Source: Gnetum montanum (lineage: Eukaryota > Streptophyta > Gnetopsida > Gnetales > Gnetaceae). Taken from it: a DNA stretch of 64,000 nt. Location: positions 1,285,495 through 1,349,494 of the forward strand of contig MNCI01008279.1 in the NCBI GenBank assembly GCA_015680685.1, written 5' to 3'. Below are positions 11,183-22,379 of this stretch, one piece after another. The notes below the pieces were generated by a model. It was given only the letters and a program-made list of their open reading frames with translations. It did not search any database and was not told the origin of the DNA. Position 1 is the stretch's first letter, and each line of letters starts with the position of its first letter. Made by a program: the position numbers and the translations under genes.

Positions 11183-12330
11183 ATGGAACCTAAGAAGAAA
11201 CAAGTGCAAGCTCTATATTGAGACATGGAGAGCATGAATTCTACCTTCCAAATGATGGTTTCTTGATTGAATGAAATCAACGTAAAGGTAGACAAACATG
11301 TTGGTCCTAGTCATATTTAGACCTGCATATATGAAGAGCATGTACGTTTAGATGAAGAAGTTTCATAGCCACATGGAGATGCAGTGGATGAAGAAGATGG
11401 ACAATCCAACTATGGGAGTGTAGAAAATCATCAGCCAAGGATTCCAATGGAAGAAAATCCTATTCCTCATTTGAGTGCTCCAAGGGCTCCAATAGTGTTC
11501 AATATTTCTTTAGAAAAGCTTAATGACAAAGATGAAGCAAGGCTTACTAAAGTGTTCAAAAATGCTTCAAGACTTCCATACATACTTCCAATGATGTAGA
11601 TGGCAACAATGCTTTTCCAAGTTAGTTGAAGGCATCTAAGAAGCATTTTTAGTTGAAAGAGATACCAAATCATGTGAGTGTACCTAGTCTTGAATCCAAA
11701 TTAGAAGGTATGGCTTCTACTTTAGGGGAAAAGGAGTCCCAAGATTATGAAAGATGGAATAGTCAACCTATCAAAGATAGGGATTTGATGAAATAAAGGT
11801 TGAAGAGAAAATATAAACAATCTCATTAGATAAAATCTAAACCATTATGAAGTTAAAATTCTTAAGGCAAGGTAACAAGGATGTCAAAGAATTCTACATC
11901 GAATTTTTTTATTTATTCTATCAAGCTAAGATAAATTGGGAAGAGTATGAATAAGCTTCAATCTTTTTAGGAGGTCTCAAAATGATGTACCAATAAGATT
12001 TGTTCTTTTATAAGCCATAAACCCTTGATTAGGCTTTTGATTTAGCACTCAAGGCTAAGAAGAAATTAAGTGGATTTAGAAATAAGAGCAAACAAACTTC
12101 TAAGGGGAAGGAGAAGGGATCTAGATCTGATAAGGGATTCAAGTCTAAATCTAAAAACAAGGAAGGCACCCAAGACAAGAAGACTAAAAAAGATGATGAG
12201 AAGGCAAAGCCAAGAAGAACCAAAGTAAGGAAGGCAAGGGTCAAGGCAGTAGCTCAGGAAAACTACAATGCTTCAAATATGAAGAATAGGACACAAATAA
12301 TGGAAATATTCACTTCAAAGAGCATTCAAG
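11183..12330 (+). pseudogene. Element B gag (broken)
   Basis: The frame opens at an ATG near 11,183 ('MEPKKKQVQALY') and continues with stops through 'DEEDGQSNYGSVENHQPRIP' and the capsid-like 'VKEFYIEFFYLFYQAKINWEEYE'. A Lys/Ser-rich stretch follows (about 12,050-12,250). Right after it, 'LQCFKYEE' and 'FKEHSR' look like a decayed CCHC zinc knuckle. The product would form the particle and bind RNA. Overall similarity to known gag is weak, and the call rests on position and layout. Confidence 0.6.
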
Positions 12331-12334
12331 GATA

Positions 12335-12890
12335 AAGATGTGCAAACCATGGAAATGGATGAGAATCAAGCCAAGATCTTCAAAGAGTTAATCTTGATCT
12401 TCAAAAATAGAGGATTTTTTGAATTAAGTTCTTGTGCATTCATTGGAAATGTCAATAGAGGATATCATCTTGATAGTAAATTTTGGTTTCAAATTGGGAT
12501 TATTTATTTACTTACTGGGGAATGTGTTCATGTTTTGATTGATGGGGGAGGCCAAGAAAATTTTATTTTTTCTAGGGTTATTGCTAGATTAGGTTTGGTA
12601 ACGAATCCTCATCCAATATCCTACAAGGTGAATTGGTTGTCTAAATATTTTTCCTAAGAGGTAAGGGAACAATGTACTTTGAAATTTAAAATTGGAAGTT
12701 TTCATGATGTTGTGAAGTGTGATATGCTTCCAATAGATTATGCTAATGTAATTCTTAGTAGACCTTGGAATTTTGATAGTGGTACTTAATTTGATGAAGC
12801 AAGAAATGTGTGAAGTGTTTCTAGATCTATTGGAAGCCATGATTTGATTCCTATAACAACTAAACAAATGAGGTAGCAAAGCTCACTTAA
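12335..12890 (+). pseudogene. Element B protease (broken)
   Basis: The block 'VHVLIDGGGQENFIFSRVIARLGL' (about 12,525-12,597) corresponds to the retroviral-type aspartic protease active site, normally LIDSG(S/A)xxNF; here DSG has become DGG. Downstream 'EQCTLKFKIGSFHDVVKCDMLPIDYANVILSRPW' matches the second half of plant chromovirus proteases, ending in the LGRPW-like flap partner. One stop (TAA at 12,655) interrupts it. It would cut the Gag-Pol precursor. Confidence 0.75.
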
Positions 12891-12989
12891 CGCTTACTTA
12901 ATCCTTCTAGGAGGGAATATATTAAGGAACATGACAAAACAGGTTTTGATTTTTTGTTATGACAGTGGTTACTACTAACCATGATGATG

Positions 12990-13800
12990 TGTAGGTTGAA
13001 CTTTCTATAGGTATGCTAGGCTTGAAGAAGAAATTTCCCAACGTATTTGAGGAGGAATTATATGGACTACCACTAATGAGGAATGTACAGCATTAGATTG
13101 ACTTTGATCCTGGTGCTACCATTCCAAACAAGAGAGCTTACTGGATGACATTAAATTACAGGGTTAAATTACAAAGGCAAGAATAGGGATTACTTGCAAA
13201 TGGCTTAATGAGGAAATCCATTTCACCTTGTGTAGTTCTAGTGGTGCTAGTGCTAAAGAAGGATAGTGATGAATGGAGGATGTGCATTGATTCTTGGGCA
13301 ATGAATAGGATAATAGTGACTACAAGTTTCCTATTCCAAGGATGGATGATATCCTTCATTTCCTTACAAATGTGAGGATTTTGAGCAAAATTCATTTGAA
13401 GAGTGATTACCATCAAATCAGAATTAGGCCTGGTGATAAGTGGAAGATAGCTTTCAAAACACCAAATGCATTATTTGAGTGGTTGGTAATGTCATTTGGG
13501 CTCACGAATGCACTTGCTACATTCATGAGGTTGATGCATGATGTATTGAAGGACTTGATTGGTAAGTATTATATTTTCTTTTTTGACAATATTTTGGTGT
13601 ATAGCTCTAATGAGTAAGAGCACTTGGATCACTTGAGGATGATGTGCCTTAAGTTGGAGGAGGCATATTTAATGATTAACATGAAGAAAAGTCATTTCTC
13701 CAAAAGGGAAATCACATTTTTTTGGCATGTGATTTCTAAAAATTAGATTTGAATGGAGGCTACCAAGGTGAAGGCTATTAGGGATTGGCCAACTCCTAAG
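12990..13800 (+). pseudogene. Element B reverse transcriptase (broken, frameshifted)
   Basis: Blocks in order are 'FPNVFEEELYGLPLMRN', 'KDSDEWRMCIDSWAMNRI', a frame change near 13,310, then 'FPIPRMDDILHFL', 'IHLKSDYHQIRIRPGDKWKIAFKT', 'FEWLVMSFGLTNALATF' and 'YIFFFDNILVYSSNE'. The last is the YxDD region: the expected FFDDILVYS has FFDN, so the second catalytic Asp is Asn. The thumb end 'ATKVKAIRDWPTPKNV' follows at 13,755-13,803. Confidence 0.85.
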
Positions 13801-13879
13801 AATGTTGGGAAGGTAAGATCATGCTTTACTAGGTATTTATAAACAATTTATCAAAAATTTGAGTGGCATTTCATGTTCT

Positions 13880-14400
13880 ATGTTTGCTTTGTTGAAGAAA
13901 AATAAGGAATTTAGATGGGATAATGAAACCCAAGGAAGCTTTAACTTCTTGAAAGAAAAGATTACCAATGAACCAGTGCTTGTGATTCTAGATTTTCAAA
14001 AACTTTTTTAGGTGGAGGTGGATGTAAGTGGACTTACCATTGGTGGGGTACTTTCTCAAGAAGATAGGCCTGTTTCTTTCTTTTATAAAAAGTTTAATGA
14101 GTCAATGAAGTAATATGGCATATATGAGAAGGATTTGCATGCTATTCTTCAAGTAATCAAGCATTGGAGACATTACTTGTTGCCCAAGAAATTCACTTTG
14201 ATGATGGATTACAAAGCACTTCAATTTCTAAACTTACAAAAGAAGTTGAGTGCAAAGCACATGAAGTGGGTTGCATAATTATAGAAGTTCAATTTTGTAT
14301 TGAAGCACAAAAGTGGAAAAGCAAATGTGGTGGATGATACATTATCCAAGATGCATGTGGTTAATTTTAGTGTACCTCATGTGGAACATATAGATGATTT
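13880..14400 (+). pseudogene. Element B RNase H (broken)
   Basis: In one frame the sequence reads 'FNFLKEKITNEPVLVILDF', 'VEVDVSGLTIGGVLSQE', 'PVSFFYKKFNE', 'YGIYEKDLHAILQVIKHWRHYLLPKKFTLMMDYKALQFL' and 'FNFVLKHKSGKANVVDDTLSK'. These are the standard Ty3/gypsy RNase H core and the H-x-x-G-x-x-N-x-x-A/D-x-x-L-S end block. Three TAG/TAA stops interrupt it at Trp or Gln positions. It degrades the RNA strand during reverse transcription. Confidence 0.8.
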
Positions 14401-14559
14401 TGCTTCTTTTTATAAGCATGATGTTGATTTTGGGTAGGTTTGGAGGAGCCTCAAAGATACATTGATGAATAGGATAGACTAATGAAGGGACTATCATATT
14501 CAATATGAACTATTATTTAAGAATGGAAAGGTATGTATTCCTAATTATGATTTTAGGAA

Positions 14560-15653
14560 AAATATTTTGTTTAAAAAACATTGTAGTAGCATGGTAAGTC
14601 ACATGAGCAAGAATAAAACATTGGAATTTGTGGGTAGGCACTATTTTTATCTTGGTATGATAACTAAATTTTTAAAATTTGTGGAGTGCTTAACATGTTA
14701 GAAATTTAAGGGAGGTAAATATGTAAATGGACATTATGTGCCTTTTCTATTTCCCAAAGGTCCATGGGAAAGTGTGTTAATGGACTTTGTAAGTGAAATT
14801 CCAAAGACTGAAAGTGGAAACAATGCAATTTTTGTTGTTGTGAGTAGGTTCTTCAAAATGGCACATTTTATTCCATGCAAGAAGATGAGTAATGTTTCTC
14901 ATGTGGAAAATTTATTTTTCCAACATTTTGTGAAGTTGCATGATATTCCTTTGAATATTTTTAGTGATAGAGACTTCATGTTCACAAGTCATTCTTGGAG
15001 GTCCCTTTGGAATATTTTAGGGACAAAGTTAAATTTTTCTAGTACATGTCATCCACAATCTGATGGGGAAACAGAGGTGGTAAATAAATCCTTGATAAAC
15101 ATATTGAGATTTTTATGTGATGAAAAGCCAAATCAATTAGAAAATTTATTGTGTCATGCTAGTTTTCATATAATAATTTTTTTTCATGTTACTATTGCTA
15201 AAAGCCCATTTAAAATGAATTATGGGTTTTTTCTAAAGATGGTGGACACTTTAAAGAGCTTTGATTGTGAAGCTCAAATTATTGTTAATTTTGTGAAAGA
15301 GATGAGGAATCTTCATGCATAAGTAAAATTAAATTTGATAAGAAGGTGGAAAAGAGAGTCCTCATGAGAAATGAGAGTAAGAGCAAGCCTAATTTTGCTA
15401 TTAGTAGCTTGGTTTGGATGCACTTAAAGAAGAAGTGATTAGAGGTGTTAACTCCTTCAAATTGAAAGCCAAGAAGATGGAACCTTTCAAAATCAAGACT
15501 AAGATTAATGATAAAGATTTTGAGATTAATTTACCAAATGATGTTGGTATGTATTTTTTGTTTAATGTTTTAAATCTTATGCACTATCATGGACCAACTA
15601 ATGATGAGATCATACAGGATAGCATCAATGAGTTGAAGGGGACTATTAATTAA
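14560..15653 (+). pseudogene. Element B integrase
   Basis: A 194-residue open core lies at 14,738-15,322: 'GPWESVLMDFVSEIPKTESG', 'FVVVSRFFKMAHFIPCKK', 'SDRDFMFTSHSWRSLW', 'CHPQSDGETEVVNKSL'. The D, D and E residues of the D,D35E triad are retained ('LMDF', 'SDRD' and 'GETEVVN'). Upstream 14,600-14,705 has a weak zinc-binding half. After a stop and frame changes, 15,414-15,653 ('FKLKAKKMEPFKIKTKINDK') is the C-terminal part with the GPF-like motif. Wording is that of plant chromoviruses. Confidence 0.85.
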
Positions 15654-15689
15654 TCCAAGCCTTCAATAAAGAGGAAGGTATTTGTACTC

Positions 15690-15694
15690 AAGCA
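15690..15694. other. Target site duplication of element C, left copy (AAGCA)
   Basis: AAGCA immediately precedes the TG start of the element C 5' LTR and is repeated at 31,931-31,935 straight after its CA end. A perfect 5-bp match at both ends shows that C inserted as one unit and that both ends are intact. Confidence 0.9.
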
Positions 15695-16816
15695 TGAAAC
15701 ATCCCAAAGAAAATCTATGTGAAGCCCACAACCAAAATTATTTGTAATTTGATTGAAAAATTATGGCAAACACAATTGCCTTATTTTCCTCCAAAATCTA
15801 GCATTGTAACCTTATATCCTCGAGATGTAAGATAGTATTTTTGATATAAAATATGAGATTTGCAGCTCATACATCCCAACTTATGGAGGCTAAAAAATGC
15901 CTCATAAGTTATGAATGCCTTATCTTCTAGCTAGGGGAAGCTACAGTTTTCATGGACCCAGGCTTGGAATAGTTGAAAATACTCTACAAGCCACAAAATT
16001 TAGCATTTTCAGCCTATACGCTAGCCATTGCACTTCCATACACTAGGCAATCAACATAGCATATAGGATTTGGGTTTTGAGCTTATACACTAGGCATCCT
16101 TGCCTCATACATTGGGCAATGTATGGGGGTAGCATAGAAAAGTTAAAAACTATTTAGATTTGCTCCTACAGTGACAAGATATGTCCTACACATGCTAGAA
16201 ATTTACAACAATCATGGCAGAAATTAACAGCAACAAATCAGGGACTTGCTGGCCTATTTAAGCTAGATTTGATCTCATTGTAAGAAGTTTTGGAAATTTG
16301 TATTCAGGCTGAACATTAAGACTTTCATAGCAATGTAGATTTACCAAGAGTTCATAGTCATTTTCTCACCACCACCCCCACCCACAATGCCAATCATAGT
16401 GGCAGAGAAAATAGTGGTGAGTTCAAGGGGTAGACTATATAGAATTCTCAAAGATATATTCAACTATAGAACATACCTTGCCAGTTGTATCAAGTTCCAA
16501 GCATTCTTCCTTGAGCTCTTTAGACATTAAAACTTATAAATTTATATTCTCTAAACTTTTTTTGTGAAACTTTTATTATTTTAATGAAAGTTTGCAGTTT
16601 CATTTATTTGCTATAATTTATTCTATGTTTCTCTTTGCCTGGATCGTACACTTGTAATTTCATTTTATTTACATTGGTAACAGATTGTAAGTCTTTGGGT
16701 GATTGGCAAGACCATCAGGATACTTCAGATCATTTTCTTAAGGCTTGTGGATTTGAGACTAAAGTTGTTCCACCTTGAAATTTTTGAATTTTCAACATCA
16801 AATTTTTTAGGTGCTA
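15695..16816 (+). repeat. Element C 5' LTR
   Basis: It starts TGAAACATCCC and aligns along its length with 30,802-31,930, with clear divergence that implies considerable age. The U3 portion (about 16,010-16,140) holds palindrome words such as CCATACACTAGG and CATACATTGGGCAATGTATG. The right end runs without a gap into the primer site, with GGTGCTA shared by both (see the finding on the collapsed junction). Confidence 0.85.
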
Positions 16817-16827
16817 GAAGGAGGGCC
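16810..16827 (+). promoter_or_regulatory. Element C primer-binding-like site
   Basis: GGTGCTAGAAGGAGGGCC belongs to a site found just after the LTR in D (33,382), E (45,588) and J (63,193), with consensus TGGCACTAGAAGGAGGGCC. It begins with TGG, which can pair to a tRNA CCA end. I do not recognise the tRNA that would match the remaining bases, so the role rests on position and conservation. Confidence 0.6.
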
Positions 16828-16879
16828 TCTACTCAACTTCTTCATAAAACTCATAGTAAAAAAGTTTTCCATTGGTGTT

Positions 16880-17480
16880 GGCCTTAGCTTTGAACTTACA
16901 ACCATAAATTTTGTTTTGGGGTTTTCCCAAAACCAGTGCTACACCTACAATCTATTTGAGCTTAATTTTAATCACAAAATTTGTTTTGGATTTTTCCCAA
17001 AACCAGCACTACCTACAATTAATTTGGGCCTTATTTTAATCTTAAAATTGGTATTAGATTTTTCCCAAAATCCAGCATATTACCTCCAACCATTTTTGCA
17101 TTTTTAAAGTTTTTTGTTAGTGCTAGGCTTTCCTAAAGCCTATGGTATAAGCTACAACCAGTTCGATCATTTTCTATTTTTCCGTCAAGCATTGGGTTTC
17201 CTAAAACCTAGTGCATAGGTTACAACTAGCTTATTTACTTTTCAATTTTTCCATTACTGTTGGGCTTTTAAAGCCCAACATAGATCCTACAACAACTTTG
17301 GCCATTTCTTTTTTTCTTTTCTTTTTTTCCATCAAGTGCTGGAACTTTCATAAAACCTGGTGTTTTTAGCCTCTAGCAAGACCTACTCTTTTAATTTCAT
17401 AAGATTGTGTTTCAGCATATAACCTGCAACTCATTTTAACTTTTAATTTTGCAAAAGTTGGTTTTTTGTTTTTCAAGAAC
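16880..17480 (+). repeat. Element C leader array of palindromes
   Basis: Units of roughly 70-100 bases repeat the pattern 'fold-back, then cctacaa(c/t)'. Examples are GTTTTGGGGTTTTCCCAAAAC-like text near 16,913, AGGCTTTCCTAAAGCCT near 17,130 and a near-perfect fold at 17,269-17,289 (GTTGGGCTTT paired with AAAGCCCAAC). No coding frame runs through. It lies between primer site and gag, the place where packaging signals usually lie; a packaging role is only inference. Confidence 0.6.
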
Positions 17481-17939
17481 ATAGCATATAAACGGCATTG
17501 TAAACTCTAGTTGGGTGGTCACCCAAAATCCAATGTAATACCAATAGCCTTTTCAAATATTTTCTTTGCATTAAATATTTTCCAGCCACAACTTGTAATG
17601 TTTCCATCATTCCCTGCATTTTTTAAATGAAAAACAATTAATTTTCTTTAGGTGTAGTGCACAGTGCTACCACAACCACCTGCACTGCCCTTGCAATTGC
17701 ATTCTACACTGAAATCCATGTTTTCACTGTCACATTTTACAGTTTCTTGTTCATTTTCCTTTTGATAAATTTTAAAAGGAAATTTATACTTTACAGTGGT
17801 TAAGGCTAAGATTATATCATATGCAGAGAATCTCATACACAAACTCTCATACGCCAAGAGACTTAGTCAACAACTTATTTTGCCATCTTTGTATATTCCT
17901 TTTCAATGTTCAACCATCCTACCACATGACATAAGACAA

Positions 17940-18720
17940 ATGGCCTACAATTGAGAAGCTGTTGATGTCTATGATCCCAAGGATCCAGCAGCCATAAAGC
18001 GTAGGTAATTCCTTAAGTAAAGAGGATAAGAACTAGAGTTTAACATAATTAATGAGAAGTTTTATAATTTTATATAGGTAGGCCTCCTCATACCATGGTC
18101 TGAATTTGACATCGAGTATGAATATGAGATTATACATCAAAACAAGAGATTATACATCAAAACAAGAAGGAATACATTCCCTCATCATATGACCAAATTT
18201 CATAAACTAATTTCTATACTTGTTTGTTAACATAGCTAATAAATGTTGATGAGTTAAGTGAGAAGGTTAGTTTGGAGAAAAACTAGGAGAAACATGATGA
18301 CTTTGAAGTGGATCATGAACTAAATACCTTCGTAGAGAACCTTATCGAATGGTCAACTCTCCAAGTGACCACCTCTAGCACTATGCCCCTACTATCCCCT
18401 ATAGGTTAGGTACCTCAGTCTCTTCCTATCTATTCCATCATGTTTGGGCCAACACCTATCATTGCTACCCACCTAGCTCAACCTATGTCCTAATTTGCCT
18501 CAATATTCTCATTGATGCCATTTGGAACTTAACCTCATTTTGTGCACCTAGCCCTAATGATATCTACTTCGTCACCTTCCTTCATCATACCAGTGGAACC
18601 TGTTGGCAACCATTTGGGATTGCCAATGCTTTTTCTCAATCTCATGACTAAGGTCACAAGAAATGAAGGTATTCCTTCAAACTTGAGTTTAGGTGCTTGC
18701 TAGTCTCTGGTAACAACAAG
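17940..18720 (+). pseudogene. Element C gag, N-terminal part (broken)
   Basis: Fragments such as 'VYDPKDPAAIKRR' (near 17,970) match 'DPKDATVVKCRKSLRLRDEF' in element E (46,410-46,470) and, more loosely, 'LRRSLRLQRKDP' in the open gag of J (63,543 onward). Further on, 'GIHSLII' and the Pro/Ser-rich stretch at 18,400-18,660 parallel E at 46,580-47,050. Numerous stops are present. A 20-base duplication lies at 18,126-18,165. Confidence 0.5.
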
Positions 18721-19174
18721 GCCTAGATACATCTAAATAAACTCACTGATAATATAACAAACTAAATGTACATGTGTATTTGCTATTCTGAATGTTGAAA
18801 TGTTTGGATTTACGTATAAAAGTGTAACTGGCTAATATAACAAAAAATTAGCTAACATTGTCAAATATTATGAGTCATTAAAGATTTATATTTTGTCAAG
18901 TCACTTAGTCTATATTATCCCTATAGTACATTGCTTGAAACAAATAAAATTTCACCAAAATGCTTAAGCACAATTCTGTAGAAATCTACTCCTAATTTCC
19001 CCTAGAAAGAAAGATCCACAAGAAAACTAGAAGTAGAACGAGATTCAATGGATTTTAAAAGAAAAAACAAAGGAAAGCAAATTTGTGTGAAATCTCAAAT
19101 ACTCAAGCGAGATAAATTGAACATGAGAAAACACTTTAAAATAAAGTTATTCCAATTTAATCTAAGATATCATA

Positions 19175-19570
19175 AACTCTCCAAATCTTTTAAGCTAAAT
19201 AAGAAATTTTGTAAAGAAACCCCTGTTAAACTACCAAAATGCTTTTAAAACGATAAAATACAATCTATTATTTGGCTAACTAAATAGTTGTCAAGAATCA
19301 TAAATAATAGAGCTATCAATAATGATTTAATAATTTCAAGATTGAAACATCAAGAAAAAGACCTTAAAAATTGTAGCTATTTCAAGTCATTTCAAAGTAT
19401 CAAAGATTTTTATGGACCCTCTAGACTCAAATAGGTAATTTTATAAAGACATTACTATTAAATTTCTAAAGATGCTTTTCGAAGAAAATATAAGGTCTTA
19501 TATATTAACCAAATAGAAGTCTAGAATTGCACAAAAATAGAGCTATAAGAGCAATTAGAAAATCCCAAAA
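19175..19570 (+). repeat. Degenerate duplication, period ~235 bp
   Basis: Two stretches share the phrase order 'aagctaaat...aatttt(g/a)taaag', 'aaactac/aattctaaa(a/g)atgctttt', 'aaccaaat/aactaaatag' and 'aaatagagctat'. They begin near 19,195 and 19,430. No protein sense is evident despite a short open frame at 19,048-19,248. Confidence 0.5.
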
Positions 19571-20049
19571 TTAAATGCCAGGCACAATACTATCTAAACC
19601 ATTAGCTAAGCAACAAAGACAAAATAAGAAGAAAAGAACTCAAAACATTTAAACAAAGCACCTAAATTGATGCAATTAGCAAGCCATGTTTTAGAAGATA
19701 TCTCCAATAATTCTTTCAAATTTCTTCCAAAAATCCACCCNTAGGTAGTTACAAACATCATAAGAGATTAAGGTGAATTACAAATATCTAGGGCATTAAC
19801 TCATAACCACCACAAAAAGTTATAACTTCTATAGGAGGAATCCAAGCCATAGTTGGCAGGCCCCATATTGGAGAACTATCCAATAAACTACCTTTTTTCC
19901 TTGAAAAAATTTAAAGTGTTATACCAAAATGATGCCTTTCAATTAAAATGAAGAGAAATGATAAGAACAATGCAGCAACATCCATGAAATAGTGTTTTGT
20001 TTAGTGTGGTGGTTCTCTTTTATTTGCGTGAAACTTTTGGTCAAAATTT

Positions 20050-20490
20050 CATTTGTTGCACCACTTACTATGGTACAAATATGTGAATATAGCTCATGGT
20101 TACAATCAAGAATGTTGCCGTGTCACCAACTCCATTGTCACCATGCCAAAGCTGTACACACCCACAATGTGTTGTCACTACTGTACCATTGTATTCTTCT
20201 CTGTCATCTCCATGACTATAACCATCATCACCATAACTGCCATAACTACCTCCATATTGGTCTGCCTCAATCTGCCAAAATGGTTGGCATTGCACACCAC
20301 CTTCTATGCCTATGGTCTAGGCTATTGCTGCTGCTGCCTACTACCCAAATACTACTTTGCCACCATAGCTTTGCTGCACTTGGTGCTACCTACCTACTTG
20401 TTTCTTGCTCACCATCGTTTCCATCATCTATGATGTTTTCCATTTCTTCTACCTTCCTTTCGTAGTCCATCGAACTCTCGTTTCATCTTC
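20050..20490 (-). pseudogene. Gene-like fragment with a possible first exon
   Basis: On the minus strand an ATG near 20,468 opens 'MDYERKVEEMENIIDDGNDG', followed at about 20,411 by the splice-donor-like GTGAGCAAG. Further down the same strand is a Gly/Tyr-rich stretch, 'QYGGSYGSYGDDGYSHGDD' (about 20,190-20,250). I do not recognise the protein. Base composition is less AT-rich and more CpG-bearing than the surrounding element, which suggests capture or insertion of a genic piece. Confidence that this was once a gene is modest. Confidence 0.3.
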
Positions 20491-20989
20491 ATGATTTAGC
20501 GTCTATCGCATCCTGAACCATGGATTTGCAAAGATCCGAAGAATTTGCATGTTAAGAATTGTGTACGTTCTGTGAGATAATTTTTCGTTTTCTATCTGAA
20601 ACCCAATTTCAGACGTAGAAGTAGCTACGATCTGCTAAAGCATTATTGTAGCATTGTTTATCCTAGCTATCAGATCTACAAACAAATGATCATCCACATT
20701 GGTTGGGGTTTGTTGAAATGAAAATGAATGCTTTCTTGTTCGTGGCTCCCTTTTGACGTCACATGCACAAGGCCGAAGAACCTTGCAGTTCTGATCTTTG
20801 TTTCATTCTTACGAAACTGGACCAAACGCAGGTTTCCTCCTTCAACTGCAGTCCTAGATGCAGCAGTAACAAAGCAAATCATGGGATTTTACAATCATCA
20901 TCATCATCATCCGAATGTCGAGAAGCTCTTACGTTCGCACTCCACGGTCACAAAGCACAACTTCAGAAGCAACCATGATGAAAGCATGT

Positions 20990-21420
20990 CAAAATCCAAT
21001 CATCATGCCGGCATCACAGATGCCACGGATTCCTTTTCAAAATCCTCTCGGCTCTTGCTCTTCTTCTTCTTCCAGAATCCAAGGAATATAGAATAATAGG
21101 TTGAGCTCTTCAGTGAGGGTTTCAGTTGCACTCTAGGATTTAGAATATCTACAGAAAATGAAATCCACGAGCCATTCGCCACCATAGATCTTCTTTGCCA
21201 GAAGAATGACTACAAGGCCATCATTGCATAAGAGGACAACATTATTATCGCCACAGATGTAATCACAGCAAAAGCCATAGTGGCATCAATCTTGGCAATG
21301 GTTGGACAGTTGCGATTGATGAGAGTGGGGATCCTCCCAACGCTGCTGATCTCGGTGACACCAGCAGTGGTGGAGGCAACCACAAGCAAAGTCAAGGAGC
21401 TTCCGACCATGGGCTAAGAC
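20990..21420 (-). pseudogene. Gene-like fragment encoding two hydrophobic segments
   Basis: On the minus strand an open frame of 66 codons (21,410 to 21,210) reads 'MVGSSLTLLVVASTTAGV', then 'NRNCPTIAKIDATMAF' and 'VITSVAIIMLSSYAMMAL'. That is two predicted membrane spans around a short loop with one Cys. It is followed by a second frame (21,185-21,003) with a Lys-rich segment. The layout loosely recalls the C-terminal half of a small four-span plant membrane protein such as the CASP-like family, but no signature residues confirm this. Coding-like composition extends to 20,680. Function is unknown. Confidence 0.3.
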
Positions 21421-22379
21421 TTGTTATAAGGATTTGTGGATAACAGAGATAAATGGTAGGGCCTAAGTCCAAAATTGATTACTGTAATTTAATTTAATTT
21501 TAATTTAATTCTTTTTTTAAATTGTAATTTTGGCTTTTCATATCATTGCATGTAAAATGAAAAGTACATCTAATACTCTAGTCAACCTAGGATTTGGTTT
21601 ATATCATAAATTCCCAGTGAATCTAACATATAAAAGAAATTCTCTACATATGAAAGGTTAGTTAAAGGCAACAAGTGCTCACCCTTTAGTCCTTAACAAA
21701 ATAGTTGCAGCAATTGTTGAAATCTTTCCTAAGATATGCCCAATTTTCTTATCCCTCACTACCTTTGAATTATAAATATCTTGGCCCCTCAATGTTGGGT
21801 TGGCATTTGGATGATATTGGGTTGGCATTTGGATGATATGTAGAGAGAGAACTAATTGCACTTACTAGCATATCCATGGGATGAGCATCATGAGGCATTC
21901 CTTGTATAGAACTCAGTAATCCTTATGGTAAAGCAAAATGTTGAGATATAGCAAATTTCCAATCTTTTAACTAAGATTCAGATGGAAGATACCCATACAT
22001 CAAAAGATAAGCTACTTCAATAGATGTACTCCTCTCAGCTAATTCCTTTGGGCAAAGGCATGTTATAGTTATAACCCACTCTTTTCCCTTGACCAACTTC
22101 ATCATGCAAGGCTATTCTATTCAATGGTTGAAATGTGCCAATAAAACCCTCTTCGAGACCCCAAGATACATAAGCCTCTTACACTCCTTTTATCCCCTTC
22201 ATACCATAAGTTCTAATGCAAACTTCATTTTCATTGTTTAACCCTCTAGCCATTGTGATCACCTAGCCTCTTCCCGTTGATACCCATGCCCACTACACAA
22301 CCTCAGGCCTCTCAACTCCCTCTGTGGCCATTTGTATAAACTCCCCAATCCACAATAATGCCCCAAGGCCTAGATCAAG

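Larger units (their letters stand above)
18720..22250. other. ~3.5-kb insertion within the gag of element C
   Basis: Element E has only a short stretch between the two gag parts that are 3.5 kb apart in C, so this block appears to be an insertion. I see no LTR or terminal repeat at its edges, and they are placed only to within about 50 bases. It contains a degenerate duplication near 19,175-19,570, the gene-like patch 20,050-21,420 and a 22-base tandem duplication at 21,795-21,838. One unresolved base (N) is at 19,741. Confidence 0.5.

Noticed and set aside
13342-13617. Treating the chromovirus RT as a functional gene
   Set aside because: The YxDD-type box has lost an Asp, a frameshift precedes it and stops follow. 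It is a pseudogene of element B.
20728-21096. 122-codon plus-strand frame with a run of five His
   Set aside because: The His run comes from a CAT repeat. The opposite strand has more gene-like frames, and no domain is visible, so I did not call it a gene on this strand.
21210-21410. Naming the two-span hydrophobic frame a CASP-like membrane protein
   Set aside because: Length and two spans fit loosely, but no conserved Arg, Asp or Cys pattern can be shown. Left as unknown.
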